Shown here one piece after another: positions 33,108 to 41,395 of a stretch of 64,000 nucleotides of DNA. A model generated the notes under the pieces. That model saw nothing but the letters and a program-made list of their open reading frames with translations, did not search any database and had not been told where the DNA came from. How positions within the stretch are numbered: position 1 is the stretch's first letter; each line of letters opens with the position of its first letter. Made by a program: the position numbers and the translations under genes. This stretch comes from Nocardioides sp. (GTDB taxonomy: Bacteria; Actinomycetota; Actinomycetes; Propionibacteriales; Nocardioidaceae): the NCBI RefSeq assembly GCF_030149505.1, contig NZ_JASBRN010000045.1:62001-126000 (forward strand), written 5' to 3'.

Positions 33108-33194
33108 CTAGATGTCGTAGGTCTGACCGCGCAACGCGCTGACCTGCGCAAACTCGGGATGTGAGAGTCCTTGGGTCACGGCGGGGCCACGCAT
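33108..33194 (-). CDS. Candidate small protein ending in Tyr-Asp-Ile (copy 2)
   Basis: A 28-residue frame starting at ATG 33194 with a clear GAGGAG (33201-33206) six bases upstream, and ending SALRGQTYDI. Such a good ribosome binding site before so short a frame argues for real translation. A diverged relative sits at 22843-22971 on the same strand. It has no Cys, no membrane segment and no known family. Roles such as a regulatory leader or a peptide precursor are open. The toxin-antitoxin genes upstream on the same strand end at 33274. Confidence 0.42.
   Translation of the reverse strand: MRGPAVTQGLSHPEFAQVSALRGQTYDI
33110..33153. repeat. Diverged direct repeat, copy 2
   Basis: AGATGTCGTAG (33110-33120) and GCTGACCTGCGCAAAC (33138-33153) match the copy at 22845-22889 in the same order and orientation, about 10.3 kb away. 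Confidence 0.65.
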
Positions 33195-33273
33195 CAACAA
33201 CTCCTCGACCGGCCGGGACGGGCGACGACATGTCGAGTTTGATGACCCGGGAAACGTGGGGCACATGGCCGCC

Positions 33274-33576
33274 TCATGAAACGGCAGTGTGGAGTTCGAA
33301 GCGTAGGCCGAGCGCGTTCGTCACCTTGAGGATCGTCGACCACGTCGGGTTTCCCTCGGCGGAGAGCGCCTTGTAGAGCCCGTCGCGGCTCATATCGACG
33401 CGACGGGCCAGTTCGCTCATGTTCTGCGAACGAGCGATCACGCCAAGGGCTCGGGGGACCGCGGTGGGGTCCTCGCCGGACTCCTCGAGAGCGATCGCGA
33501 GGTAGCCCGCGACGTCTTCGAGGTCGTCCAGATAGTCGGCGGGATCGAACCGCTTGTACTTCTCAGTGGTGCTCAT
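33274..33576 (-). CDS. higA: HigA-like antitoxin (putative addiction module antidote)
   Basis: A 100-residue DNA-binding antitoxin. The N-terminal [20 protein letters not shown] and the helix-turn-helix [20 protein letters not shown], followed by [17 protein letters not shown], are typical of the addiction-module antidote family related to HigA. ATG 33576 follows a full GGAGG. Its start overlaps the toxin gene's 3' end by 14 bases. It should neutralise the toxin and repress the operon. Confidence 0.87.
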   Translation of the reverse strand: MSTTEKYKRFDPADYLDDLEDVAGYLAIALEESGEDPTAVPRALGVIARSQNMSELARRVDMSRDGLYKALSAEGNPTWSTILKVTNALGLRFELHTAVS

Positions 33577-33895
33577 GGGGATCCTCCTTCCTTTGCCGAT
33601 CTGCACGCCATTCATATGCGAGTTCCTGAGCCTTCTCGATGTCATTCTGCTGGCTCGACTTGTCGCCGCCGATCAGGAGCAGGATCAGAAGGTCGCCGTC
33701 TTGTAGGTAGTAGACCCGATATCCCGGGCCGTACGTCAGTCGGAGCTCCGAGATGCCTTGGCCAACTGGTCTTACGTCACCCGGGTTGCCGTTGGCCAGG
33801 CGGTCGATGCGCTCCACGATGCGCAGGCGGCCGGTCCGGTCCTTCAGTTTCCTGAGCCACTTGTCGAAGTCCTCCGTTGTGAGAACCTCGATCAT
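33563..33895 (-). CDS. higB: RelE/ParE-superfamily (HigB-like) toxin
   Basis: A 110-residue toxin of the phage-Gp49/HigB type, expected to cleave ribosome-bound mRNA. Landmarks are [20 protein letters not shown], the conserved [18 protein letters not shown], and [23 protein letters not shown] 33895 is chosen because the TATAGT box ends six bases upstream. The toxin comes first and the antitoxin second, as in higBA operons. Confidence 0.88.
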   Translation of the reverse strand: MIEVLTTEDFDKWLRKLKDRTGRLRIVERIDRLANGNPGDVRPVGQGISELRLTYGPGYRVYYLQDGDLLILLLIGGDKSSQQNDIEKAQELAYEWRADRQRKEDPHEHH

Positions 33896-33927
33896 ATGTC
33901 GACTATAGTTGACAGTTGATGTCGACT
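33896..33927 (-). promoter_or_regulatory. Leaderless promoter with direct-repeat operator of the toxin-antitoxin operon
   Basis: On the minus strand TATAGT (33907-33902) ends six bases before the toxin ATG. ATGTCGACT occurs at 33896-33904 and again at 33919-33927, 23 bases apart, flanking and overlapping the -10 box; each holds the palindrome GTCGAC. This is a good candidate site for antitoxin autorepression. Confidence 0.6.
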
Positions 33928-33959
33928 CCAGCCCGAGGGCTTGGGCTGCTCGAACGGCG

Positions 33960-34862
33960 TCATGGCGCGACGAGTTCCGCCCGCTTCCACGGGCTGTCGG
34001 GGTCGTCCCGCCAGGCCTCTTCGTCGAGAGCCAGGTCGGCGATGCGCCTGAGAGACGGGGCGGAACGCACCAGATGTGCGAGGTGGACGACTCGCATGTC
34101 GTCTGTCTCGTGACCGTTAGCGCCGCAGTGGATGCTCCAGTCCTCTCCGCGTTGACCGTCTCTCTGGCGAGCAATCCAGAGAACCGCGTCCCCGTCATCG
34201 ACCACGTGCGAGCACGAGAAGGCTCGATGGTCCGGCGGGACGGGGAACTCCCAGGGCGGATCGGGCGCTAGCCCCCCGGTGTGGTTGATCGGGGCTCGCC
34301 ATTCGGTTGGTTGGCGGTCGTCGAGGATCGACGGAGCGCCGGGTTGCCACCCGAAGACGCCATTGCGGTCGGGCCACACGAGCGCCAGTGCCTGGGGCTT
34401 GCGGCGATGGAACCATCCCGACCAGGTGACCGTCTCCGCGAGAGCGAGGTCGGTCGCTCGTTCAACGGCCACCGGCACTCCTGCCAGGACGTCTTCGATC
34501 GCGTCTCCTGGGACCAGCCGCAACCCATTCATGATTCGTTCAGCGACGCCGTTGAGGCACCGGTGCATGAGTCGGTGGTCCAAGCCCGACATGAGAAGTT
34601 CCGGGTGGCCGACACGATGGCCGAGCCCGATCGTGTAGGCGAAGGCTGGTCCTTCGTTGTGATCGGCCTCCGAGTGGTTCTGGTGTTCGGGGACGTCGCA
34701 GCCGGCGCCCGCGGCCACCATGATCACCTGCCAGCCGTGCTTGAGCACGGTGTCGATGACACGACGGTCCTGCTCGTCGTACGACTCATCCGGTCGGCAG
34801 ACATGGCAGTCGCAGCCCGGCGCGGCCGGCAACGGTCCCATCCATGGCTCGGTGTTGGACAT
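33960..34862 (-). CDS. DUF4262 domain-containing protein
   Basis: A 300-residue cytoplasmic protein. The DUF4262 core is recognisable in [20 protein letters not shown] followed by [20 protein letters not shown], with a Cys pair (CDCHVC) near the N-terminus that may bind metal. The C-terminal third contains a second part with Cys/His residues (SIHCGANGH). Function unknown. ATG 34862 follows GGAGG. It is upstream of the toxin-antitoxin pair on the same strand, 64 bases away. Confidence 0.8.
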   Translation of the reverse strand: MSNTEPWMGPLPAAPGCDCHVCRPDESYDEQDRRVIDTVLKHGWQVIMVAAGAGCDVPEHQNHSEADHNEGPAFAYTIGLGHRVGHPELLMSGLDHRLMHRCLNGVAERIMNGLRLVPGDAIEDVLAGVPVAVERATDLALAETVTWSGWFHRRKPQALALVWPDRNGVFGWQPGAPSILDDRQPTEWRAPINHTGGLAPDPPWEFPVPPDHRAFSCSHVVDDGDAVLWIARQRDGQRGEDWSIHCGANGHETDDMRVVHLAHLVRSAPSLRRIADLALDEEAWRDDPDSPWKRAELVAP

Positions 34863-34978
34863 CGCCCCTCCTTGGTCGCGATCAGTCGTACCCCACCAGC
34901 TTGTGACCGCCCCCGGCTTATCCACAGCCGAGCTGCCGGGCGTTGATCGAGCACGCGAGGACGCGGAGGCTGTGGTCC

Positions 34979-35512
34979 ATGGGATATCAGACAGACTTCA
35001 TCGGCTACCTGCAGCTCGAGCCTCCGCTGGGGCCCCTCGAACGGTCGTTCATCAACCGGATCTCGGGTTCGCCGTTCCTGCAGGAGCCGGGCGGTGCACT
35101 CCGTGTGGCGGATGAGGATGAGGAGGTCCTACGCGAGCTCACGAGAAGTGCGCCTCGGGGATGGTCCAACTGGACCTCGTGCCCTCAGGGGTGCTGCCTG
35201 AGCTATGACGGCGGCGACAAGGCGAACCACATGGCGCCGTGGCTCAAGTTCCTGATGGCCACCTTCCTCGTCCGTGGGGCCACGGCTGAGGGCATTGACG
35301 GATTCACCTGTAACCACGTCCTGAGCGGTATGGTCGTCGGCTCGCGCCGTGACACCAGGGAACTCTACTCCATCACCGTCCGCGACAACGAGGTCGAGGT
35401 CGAGCTCCTGTGGCCCGGCAACCCGAAGTGGAGCGACTACCCGCGGCTCGCCTATCAGACCGAAATCGACCGTTCTCGTAGTTGGGTCGCCGATCGGAAG
35501 GCCCGCGAGTAA
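34979..35512 (+). CDS. Conserved hypothetical protein
   Basis: 177 residues starting MGYQTDFIGYLQLEPPLGPL. It resembles a family of small actinobacterial proteins that begin with this strand pattern and contain a C-P-Q-G-C-C-L segment (here SCPQGCCLSYDGGDK near residue 66). No signal or membrane helix is present. Function unknown. The start is set by GGAGG about ten bases upstream of ATG 34979. A very strong hairpin follows and separates it from the convergent glnA gene. Confidence 0.65.
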   Translation: MGYQTDFIGYLQLEPPLGPLERSFINRISGSPFLQEPGGALRVADEDEEVLRELTRSAPRGWSNWTSCPQGCCLSYDGGDKANHMAPWLKFLMATFLVRGATAEGIDGFTCNHVLSGMVVGSRRDTRELYSITVRDNEVEVELLWPGNPKWSDYPRLAYQTEIDRSRSWVADRKARE

Positions 35513-35534
35513 CACGTGTTGCATCGCCAACGGC

Positions 35535-35564
35535 GAAGGCCCCGGTTTGATAACCGGGGCCTTC
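35535..35564. terminator. Bidirectional terminator between a hypothetical gene and glnA
   Basis: A perfect 13-base stem GAAGGCCCCGGTT (35535-35547) and AACCGGGGCCTTC (35552-35564) with a TGAT loop. It lies 22 bases after the plus-strand stop at 35512 and 37 bases beyond the 3' end of glnA on the minus strand. Confidence 0.85.
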
Positions 35565-35600
35565 GGGTCACAGACGCTGCTCGAGTTTGAGCTCTTGTCC

Positions 35601-37019
35601 CTAAATGTCGTAGTAGAGCTCGAACTCGTGCGGGTGCGGCCGCAGCTGCACGGGCGCGATCTCGTGGGTGCGCTTGTAGTCGATCCAGGTCTCGATGAGG
35701 TCCGGGGTGAAGACGTTGCCCACGGTCAGGTAGTCGTGGTCGGCCTCGAGCGCGTCGAGGACGGCCCCCAGGCTGGTGGGGACCTGGGCGATCTCGGCCA
35801 TCTCGTCCGGCGGGAGCTCGTAGATGTCCTTGTCGATCGGCGCGGGCGGCTCGATCTTGTTCTTGATGCCGTCGACACCGGCGAGCATCAGTGCGGAGAA
35901 CGCGAGGTAGGGGTTCGCCGACGGGTCGGGGAACCGGGCCTCGACGCGCTTGGCCTTGGGGTTGGCACCCGTGATCGGGATGCGGACCGAGGCCGAGCGG
36001 TTGCGCGAGGAGTACACCAGCGAGATCGGGGCCTCGTAGCCGGGCACCAGGCGGTGGAAGGAGTTCACCGAGGGGTTGGTGAAGGCCAGCAGCGAGGGGG
36101 CGTGCGCCAGGATGCCGCCGATGTACCACCGGGCGACGTCGGAGAGGCCGCCGTAGCCGGTCTCGGAGTAGAACAGGGGCTCCCCGTCCTTCCACAGCGA
36201 CGAGTGCACGTGCATGCCCGAACCGTTGTCGCCGAAGATCGGCTTCGGCATGAAGGTGACCGACTTGCCGGCGTGCCAGGCGGTGTTCTTGATGATGTAC
36301 TTGAACTTCATCACGTCGTCGGCGGCCTTGAGCAGCGTGTCGAAGCGGTAGTTGATCTCCGCCTGACCGGCCGTGCCGACCTCGTGGTGGGCGCGCTCGA
36401 CGAGCAGGCCGGCGCCCTCGAGGTTCTTGACCATGTCGTCGCGCAGGTCGCCGTAGTGGTCGTAGGGGGCGACGGGGAAGTAACCACCCTTGAAGCGGGT
36501 CTTGTAGCCGCGGTTGTCACCCTCCTTGCCGGAGTTCCACCACCCCTCCTCGGAGTCGATGTGGAAGTAGCCCTCGTTGGGGCCGGTGGAGTAGCGCACC
36601 GAGTCGAAGATGTAGAACTCCGCCTCCGGGGCGAAGAACGCGGTGTCGGCGATGCCGGTGGTGGAGAGGTAGGCCAGCGCCTTGCGGGCGATGTTGCGCG
36701 GGTCGCGCGAGTAGGCCTCGCCCGAGATCGGGTCGTGGATGAAGAAGTTCACCGCGAGGGTCTTGGCGGTGCGGAAGGTGTCGATGAAGGCGGTCGTCGG
36801 GTCCGGGAACAGCGACATGTCGGACTCGTTGATCGCCTGGAACCCGCGGATCGAGGAACCGTCGAAGGCCAGCCCGTCCGTGGCCACCGACTCGTCGAAC
36901 GAGGAGGCCGGGACCGTGAAGTGCTGCATGATGCCGGGAAGGTCGCAGAAGCGGATGTCGATCATCTCGACACCCTCGTCCTTCACGTACTTGAGGAGCT
37001 CGTCGAAGCTCTGGAACAT
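35601..37019 (-). CDS. glnA: Glutamine synthetase, type I
   Basis: A 472-residue type I glutamine synthetase, which makes glutamine from glutamate, ammonia and ATP in a dodecamer. [45 protein letters not shown] and [20 protein letters not shown] are the family blocks. The adenylylation-site Tyr is present in [10 protein letters not shown], so activity is probably controlled by GlnE. ATG 37019 has AGGAGG seven bases upstream; longer in-frame starts lack one. The 211-base gap to the divergent RDD gene should hold a nitrogen-responsive promoter, but I could not define it. Confidence 0.97.
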   Translation of the reverse strand: MFQSFDELLKYVKDEGVEMIDIRFCDLPGIMQHFTVPASSFDESVATDGLAFDGSSIRGFQAINESDMSLFPDPTTAFIDTFRTAKTLAVNFFIHDPISGEAYSRDPRNIARKALAYLSTTGIADTAFFAPEAEFYIFDSVRYSTGPNEGYFHIDSEEGWWNSGKEGDNRGYKTRFKGGYFPVAPYDHYGDLRDDMVKNLEGAGLLVERAHHEVGTAGQAEINYRFDTLLKAADDVMKFKYIIKNTAWHAGKSVTFMPKPIFGDNGSGMHVHSSLWKDGEPLFYSETGYGGLSDVARWYIGGILAHAPSLLAFTNPSVNSFHRLVPGYEAPISLVYSSRNRSASVRIPITGANPKAKRVEARFPDPSANPYLAFSALMLAGVDGIKNKIEPPAPIDKDIYELPPDEMAEIAQVPTSLGAVLDALEADHDYLTVGNVFTPDLIETWIDYKRTHEIAPVQLRPHPHEFELYYDI

Positions 37020-37218
37020 TCGTCCTCCTGTGGCGCGCTCCCAGCGGGGCAGCCGGCCGATCTGTGAAGAGTGGACAGCCCTCGGCACCGTTGCCGCAGA
37101 CGTGTGCCCTCACCCTAGAAGGGCGGGGGTTTCTCGACCGTATCGGAAGTGTTTCCGGGATGTAACAGCCTGTCCGGGTCGCCGCCACCCGTGCGCCGGT
37201 GCCCTCCCGGTCCCCACC

Positions 37219-37224
37219 TAGGCT
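37219..37224 (+). promoter_or_regulatory. -10 box of a leaderless promoter for the RDD gene
   Basis: TAGGCT ends six bases before the GTG at 37231. Confidence 0.55.
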
Positions 37225-37230
37225 GGGCCC

Positions 37231-37647
37231 GTGACCGCACCCGTCGCCTTCGAGGCCGCCAGCTGGCCGCGCCGCATGCTCGCCCTGGCCGTCGACTGGT
37301 TCGCGTGCACGCTGATCCTCATCTTCTTCGTCGGCAGCGACGTGTGGCTGGACGGCGACTGGACCAACTTCGTCGTGCTGGGGATCTTCGTCGTGGAGTC
37401 CGCCCTGCTGACCGCGACCGTCGGCGGCTCCTTCGGCCAGGTCGCGACCCGGTTGCGCGTCGTCCGCGCCAACGGCGACCCCCGCCCCGTCGACCTCCTG
37501 CCGGCCTTCGGTCGCCAGCTGCTCGTGGGCCTGGTCATCCCACCGTTGGTCTTCCGCCCCGACGGTCGAGGCCTGCACGACATGGCCACCGGCACCGTCT
37601 GCGTGACCCTGCAGACCGCGCTGGGGCGGACTGCCCCGGTCCGCTGA
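37231..37647 (+). CDS. RDD family membrane protein
   Basis: A 138-residue small membrane protein with the RDD-domain pattern: SWPRRMLALAVDWFACTLIL (with the conserved Arg and Asp), a second helix around NFVVLGIFVVESALLTATVG, and GLHDMATGTVCV near the end. RDD proteins may be transport- or assembly-related; the role is unknown. Its location next to glnA and near the lipA region is common in related genomes. Confidence 0.85.
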   Translation: MTAPVAFEAASWPRRMLALAVDWFACTLILIFFVGSDVWLDGDWTNFVVLGIFVVESALLTATVGGSFGQVATRLRVVRANGDPRPVDLLPAFGRQLLVGLVIPPLVFRPDGRGLHDMATGTVCVTLQTALGRTAPVR

Positions 37648-37685
37648 GGCTCCTGCCGCTTCTGCCGCTCCCGCCGCGGAGGGCC

Positions 37686-37691
37686 TACGCT
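37686..37691 (+). promoter_or_regulatory. -10 box of a leaderless promoter for the lipoprotein gene
   Basis: TACGCT ends seven bases before the ATG at 37699. Confidence 0.55.
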
Positions 37692-37698
37692 CGAGGCC

Positions 37699-38538
37699 AT
37701 GCGCACCCGTCTCGCCACGATCGCCCTCACCGTCCCGCTCGGCCTCGCCGCCCTCACCGCATGCGGAGGTGACGACGCCACCGAGGACGCTGCTCCCGCC
37801 GGCTCGAGCGCGGGTGCCGAGGAGGAGGCGGACGCGGAAGCGGAGGGCGACGCCGACGAGGTCTCGGTGGCCGAGGGCAAGGAGATCAGCGCCGAGGAGT
37901 TCACCGACCTGATGGTCGCCGCGTTCGACGAGGCCACCACCGCCGACATCACCATGGAGATGACCGCCGGCGGCCAGGAGATCGAGGCCGTCGGCCAGGC
38001 CGACTACCGCACCCAGCCGCCGTCGACGCGGATGGAGATGAGCGGCATGGGCGGCATGGGCGAGATGACGATGGTCATGGTCGACAACGTGATCTACATG
38101 CGGATCGCCCAGATGGACGACAAGTTCATCAAGCTCGACCTCGACGACCCCGCCAACCCGATGGGCGACACCTTCACCAACCAGCTCGACCCGCGCGCGC
38201 AGGCCGAGATCATCGAGGCCGGCCTGGTCTCCGCGACGTACGTCGGCGAGGAGGAGGTCGGGGGCGAGGAGCTGGACCGCTACACCGCGGTCGTGGACTC
38301 CGAGGCGATGTTCGAGCAGATGGAGCTCGACCCGGCCGCCGCGGGCGCGCTGCCCGAGGAGGTCACCTACGACCTGTGGTTCGACGACGAGGGCCGTTTC
38401 GCCCAGATGGTCGTCGACATGGGCGCCACTGCCGGCGAGGTCGTCATGCGCTTCGAGAACTGGGGCACCGAGGTCGACATCGAGGCCCCGCCGGCCGGCC
38501 AGGTCACCGACATGGGGGCGATGACCGGCGCGAGCTGA
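37699..38538 (+). CDS. LppX/LprG-like acidic lipoprotein
   Basis: 279 residues with a lipoprotein signal (lipobox LTAC, Cys at residue 22), an acidic Ala/Glu linker, and a beta-rich domain with TADITMEMTAGGQEIEAVGQ, MVDNVIYMRIAQ and a late TYDLWFDDEGRFAQMVVDM strand. This is the half-barrel pattern of LolA/LppX-like lipoproteins that carry lipids. A Met-rich stretch (MSGMGGMGEMTMVM) near residue 115 is unusual. Substrate unknown. It is convergent with the DUF4191 gene. Confidence 0.78.
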   Translation: MRTRLATIALTVPLGLAALTACGGDDATEDAAPAGSSAGAEEEADAEAEGDADEVSVAEGKEISAEEFTDLMVAAFDEATTADITMEMTAGGQEIEAVGQADYRTQPPSTRMEMSGMGGMGEMTMVMVDNVIYMRIAQMDDKFIKLDLDDPANPMGDTFTNQLDPRAQAEIIEAGLVSATYVGEEEVGGEELDRYTAVVDSEAMFEQMELDPAAAGALPEEVTYDLWFDDEGRFAQMVVDMGATAGEVVMRFENWGTEVDIEAPPAGQVTDMGAMTGAS

Positions 38539-38567
38539 GGCCTTGCCAGAGGAGGGCCGGGGGAGGG

Positions 38568-39326
38568 TCAGCGCCCGCGCATCTGCGAGCGCAGGCCCTT
38601 CATGCTCGTCGGCACCGGGCCCTTGGGCAGCGGGACGGCCGAGCGGGTGGCGTCGAGCGCCTTGATCCGGTTGAGCACGTCGGTCATGTCCGCGGGGCGA
38701 AGTGTGCGCTTCTTCTTCTGGATGTGCCGCATCAGCTTGGGCAGCGGGACCTCGCCCTCGCCGCGGCCGCAGACGACCTCGTGGATGGTGATCTCCGAGG
38801 CGACCCGCTCGTGCTTGCGGCGCTCGGCGGCCAGCAGCGAGCGGACCCGGCTGGGCTGGCCCTCGCCGACGAGCACGATGCCCGGAGGACCCACCACGCG
38901 GTGCACGACGTCCTGCTGCTTGGTGAAGCCGACGGCGGGGTCGACCTTCCAGCCGCGGCGCAGCATGTTGAGCGCCGCGGCGGCGGCGCCCGGCTGCCCC
39001 TCCATCTGGGAGTACGCCGCCTTCTGGGCGCGCCGGCTGAAGACGATGAGCACCGCGAGGGTGCCGAAGAGCGTGCCGCCGACGACCGCGAGGATCCACT
39101 CCAGGACGCCGCTGCCGGGCAGGATCCAGAAGAGCCCGAAGCCGGCCAGGCCCGCGACCAGGAAGGCCGCCAGGAGGACCAGCCCGATGTGCTTGTCGCT
39201 GCGCTTGGTGATCCGGTAGGTCTCGACCAGCTGCTGGCGGCGGTTCATCGAACCGGGGGCCGGGGGAGCGGACTGCTCCGCCTTCGTGGCCTTCGGGGTG
39301 CGGGCGGACTTCTCGCTGCGTGCCAT
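38568..39326 (-). CDS. DUF4191 membrane protein
   Basis: A 252-residue protein with two adjacent membrane helices (LVLLAAFLVAGLAGFGLFWI, LAVVGGTLFGTLAVLIVF) and a cytoplasmic C-terminal part containing VGPPGIVLVGEGQPSRVRSL. This is the DUF4191 family of actinobacteria, nearly always found next to lipA. The function is unknown. Its ATG at 39326 lies 62 bases after the lipA stop, so the two may be cotranscribed. Confidence 0.88.
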   Translation of the reverse strand: MARSEKSARTPKATKAEQSAPPAPGSMNRRQQLVETYRITKRSDKHIGLVLLAAFLVAGLAGFGLFWILPGSGVLEWILAVVGGTLFGTLAVLIVFSRRAQKAAYSQMEGQPGAAAAALNMLRRGWKVDPAVGFTKQQDVVHRVVGPPGIVLVGEGQPSRVRSLLAAERRKHERVASEITIHEVVCGRGEGEVPLPKLMRHIQKKKRTLRPADMTDVLNRIKALDATRSAVPLPKGPVPTSMKGLRSQMRGR

Positions 39327-39388
39327 CGGCGGTGCGTGCCTCGTTCTTCTCTGGCGGTCCGGGGGCGGACGCCCGGTGGGCGGACGGG

Positions 39389-40330
39389 TCAGACGGTGGC
39401 GCCCTGGCGGGCGTCCATCGCCTGACGGTACAACCGACCGGCGCGGTAGGACGAACGCACCAGGGGCCCGGACATGACGCCGGAGAAGCCGATCTCCTCG
39501 GCCTCGGCCGCGAGCTCGACGAACTCCTCGGGCTTGACCCAGCGCTCGACGGGGTGGTGGCGCAGCGACGGGCGGAGGTACTGCGTGATGGTGATGAGCT
39601 CGCAGCCGGCCGCGTGCAGGTCGACCAGCGCCTGCGAGACCTCCTCGCGGGTCTCGCCCATCCCGAGGATGAGGTTGGACTTGGTGACCAGCCCGAAGTC
39701 GCGGGCCTGCGTGAGCACGTCGAGGGAGCGCTCGTAGCGGAAGGCCGGGCGGATCCGCTTGAAGATCCGCGGCACGGTCTCGACGTTGTGCGCCAGCACC
39801 TCGGGACGGGACTCGAAGACCTCGGCCAACAGGTCGGGCTTGCCGTTGAAGTCGGGGATGAGGTTCTCGACGCCGGTCTCGGGGTTGAGCTCGTGGATGG
39901 CGCGCACCGTCTCGGCGTACAGCCAGGCTCCGCCGTCCTCGAGGTCGTCGCGGGCGACGCCGGTGATGGTGGCGTAGCGCAGGCCCATGGTGCGCACCGA
40001 CTCCGCGACCCGGCGCGGCTCGTCGCGGTCCAGCGGCTCGGGCTTGCCGGTGTCGATCTGGCAGAAGTCGCAGCGTCGCGTGCACTGGTCGCCGCCGATG
40101 AGGAAGGTCGCCTCGCGGTCCTCCCAGCACTCGAAGATGTTGGGGCAGCCGGCTTCCTGGCACACCGTGTGCAGGCCCTCGGACTTCACCAGGCCCTGGA
40201 GCTCCTTGTAGGCCGGGCCCATCTTCGCGCGGGTCTTGATCCACTCCGGCTTGCGCTCGATCGGGGTCTCCGCGTTGCGGACCTCCAGTCGGAGGAGCTT
40301 CCTGCCGTCGGGTGCCGGTGCCTGTGCCAC
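39389..40330 (-). CDS. lipA: Lipoyl synthase
   Basis: A 313-residue radical SAM enzyme that inserts two sulfurs into octanoyl groups on lipoyl domains. The auxiliary cluster motif C-x4-C-x5-C is [12 protein letters not shown] and the radical SAM motif C-x3-C-x2-C is CTRRCDFC; the C-terminal RSSY Ser ligand is present. GTG 40330 ([10 protein letters not shown]) is preferred because TACAGT ends seven bases upstream; longer in-frame starts lie across that promoter. It works with LipB at 42428 and modifies SucB and glycine cleavage H protein. Confidence 0.95.
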   Translation of the reverse strand: MAQAPAPDGRKLLRLEVRNAETPIERKPEWIKTRAKMGPAYKELQGLVKSEGLHTVCQEAGCPNIFECWEDREATFLIGGDQCTRRCDFCQIDTGKPEPLDRDEPRRVAESVRTMGLRYATITGVARDDLEDGGAWLYAETVRAIHELNPETGVENLIPDFNGKPDLLAEVFESRPEVLAHNVETVPRIFKRIRPAFRYERSLDVLTQARDFGLVTKSNLILGMGETREEVSQALVDLHAAGCELITITQYLRPSLRHHPVERWVKPEEFVELAAEAEEIGFSGVMSGPLVRSSYRAGRLYRQAMDARQGATV

Positions 40331-40337
40331 GGCCTCG

Positions 40338-40343
40338 ACTGTA
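40338..40343 (-). promoter_or_regulatory. -10 box of a leaderless promoter for lipA
   Basis: TACAGT on the minus strand ends seven bases before GTG 40330, which decides the start. Confidence 0.5.
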
Positions 40344-40417
40344 CGCCGGTGGGCCAGGTCACCGGACATCGGTGAGGGGGTGCCTGCCAGCGTGTCCGGG
40401 GCGGCGCCCACGGAGGC

Positions 40418-41395
40418 TCAGGGGACGTCGCGGCGGCGGAACGAGACGACCGACGCGGCCACGACGACCAGCAGCCCGGTGCCGAGGTAGAGCCCGCCGT
40501 CGGCGGCGCTGATGGTGCGCTCGCCGTCGCACTCGGGACCGCCTCCGCGGCCCGTGAAGCACTCGGGGGGCACCGACGACTCGTCGTAGTACGAGGCCCC
40601 GTCCTGGACGACGGCCAGGACGTTGAGCGGCGGGGTCCAGCGCGCGCTGCTCTGGCCGACGATGCCGAGGACCGCACCGCTGGCGACGGCGAGGGCGAAG
40701 AGCACGCCGACCGTCGCCACGGTGCTGCGGAAGAGCATCGTGAGGGCGTAGCCGGCCAGCGCCGCGGCCGCGCTGAGCGCGCCGGTGCGCAGCACCTGCT
40801 CGAACCCGTCGCGCACCACGCCGTCGGGCACCGGCAGGTCCCGGCTGGCGGCCAGGCCCTGCAGCCCCGCCCAGTACGCCGCCAGCACGGCCGTGCCGAG
40901 CAGGCCGGCGACCAGCACCAGGGCGGCGGCCTTGGTCGCCCAGACGCGACCGCGTCGCGGTTCGAACAGCAGCTGGTTGCTCATCGACCCGGTGTTCCAG
41001 TCGTGGCCCACGAAGGTCGTGCCGGCCAGGACCAGCAGGAGCAGCACGAGGGTGCTCGCGGCCAGCAGGCCGTCGTCGAGCTCGTTCTGCAGGGAGAGGG
41101 GCTGGCGCCCGCCGTACCAGCCGGCGATCACCTCGCGGCAGGCGCCGGCGTCGTCGGTCCCGATCTCGAGGTAGGCCTCGGGACGTCGCTCGCAGCGGGT
41201 CACCTCGCGCTGGGCGTAGCGGTCGGACAGCAGGGAGTCGACCTCGGCCTCGCTCATCGGGCGGCTGCCCCATGCGGTGCCGGCGAGCAGCAGGGCGGGC
41301 AGGACGACGGCGGCGACGAGGAGCAGCAGGACCGCGCGGCGCCAGCGCAACCGGGTCACCTCGACCCGGAGCTGGCCCGGCGTCGAGGCGCTCAC
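40418..41395 (-). CDS. ABC-2 type transporter permease
   Basis: A 325-residue membrane subunit with about six helices. The N-terminal helix (AVLLLLVAAVVLPALLLAGTA) is followed by an extracellular loop of about 80 residues with three Cys, then FVGHDWNTGSMSNQLLFEPR, a typical ABC-2 export pattern, and further helices. GTG 41395 overlaps the ATPase stop (GTGA), so the two subunits are translationally coupled. The exported substrate is unknown. Confidence 0.87.
   Translation of the reverse strand: MSASTPGQLRVEVTRLRWRRAVLLLLVAAVVLPALLLAGTAWGSRPMSEAEVDSLLSDRYAQREVTRCERRPEAYLEIGTDDAGACREVIAGWYGGRQPLSLQNELDDGLLAASTLVLLLLVLAGTTFVGHDWNTGSMSNQLLFEPRRGRVWATKAAALVLVAGLLGTAVLAAYWAGLQGLAASRDLPVPDGVVRDGFEQVLRTGALSAAAALAGYALTMLFRSTVATVGVLFALAVASGAVLGIVGQSSARWTPPLNVLAVVQDGASYYDESSVPPECFTGRGGGPECDGERTISAADGGLYLGTGLLVVVAASVVSFRRRDVP

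Noticed and set aside
32773..33142. Two plus-strand frames of 112 and 117 codons
   Set aside because: No ribosome binding site, no recognisable domain, and they run across the minus-strand small frame and the direct repeat.
33909..35115. Several plus-strand frames opposite the DUF4262 and toxin genes
   Set aside because: They are antisense shadows with Arg/Ser/Thr-rich composition and no start signals.
35599..35609. glnA also ends in Tyr-Asp-Ile, like the two small frames
   Set aside because: The shared DNA is only about ten bases at the stop codon and the rest of glnA is unrelated, so I treat it as coincidence.
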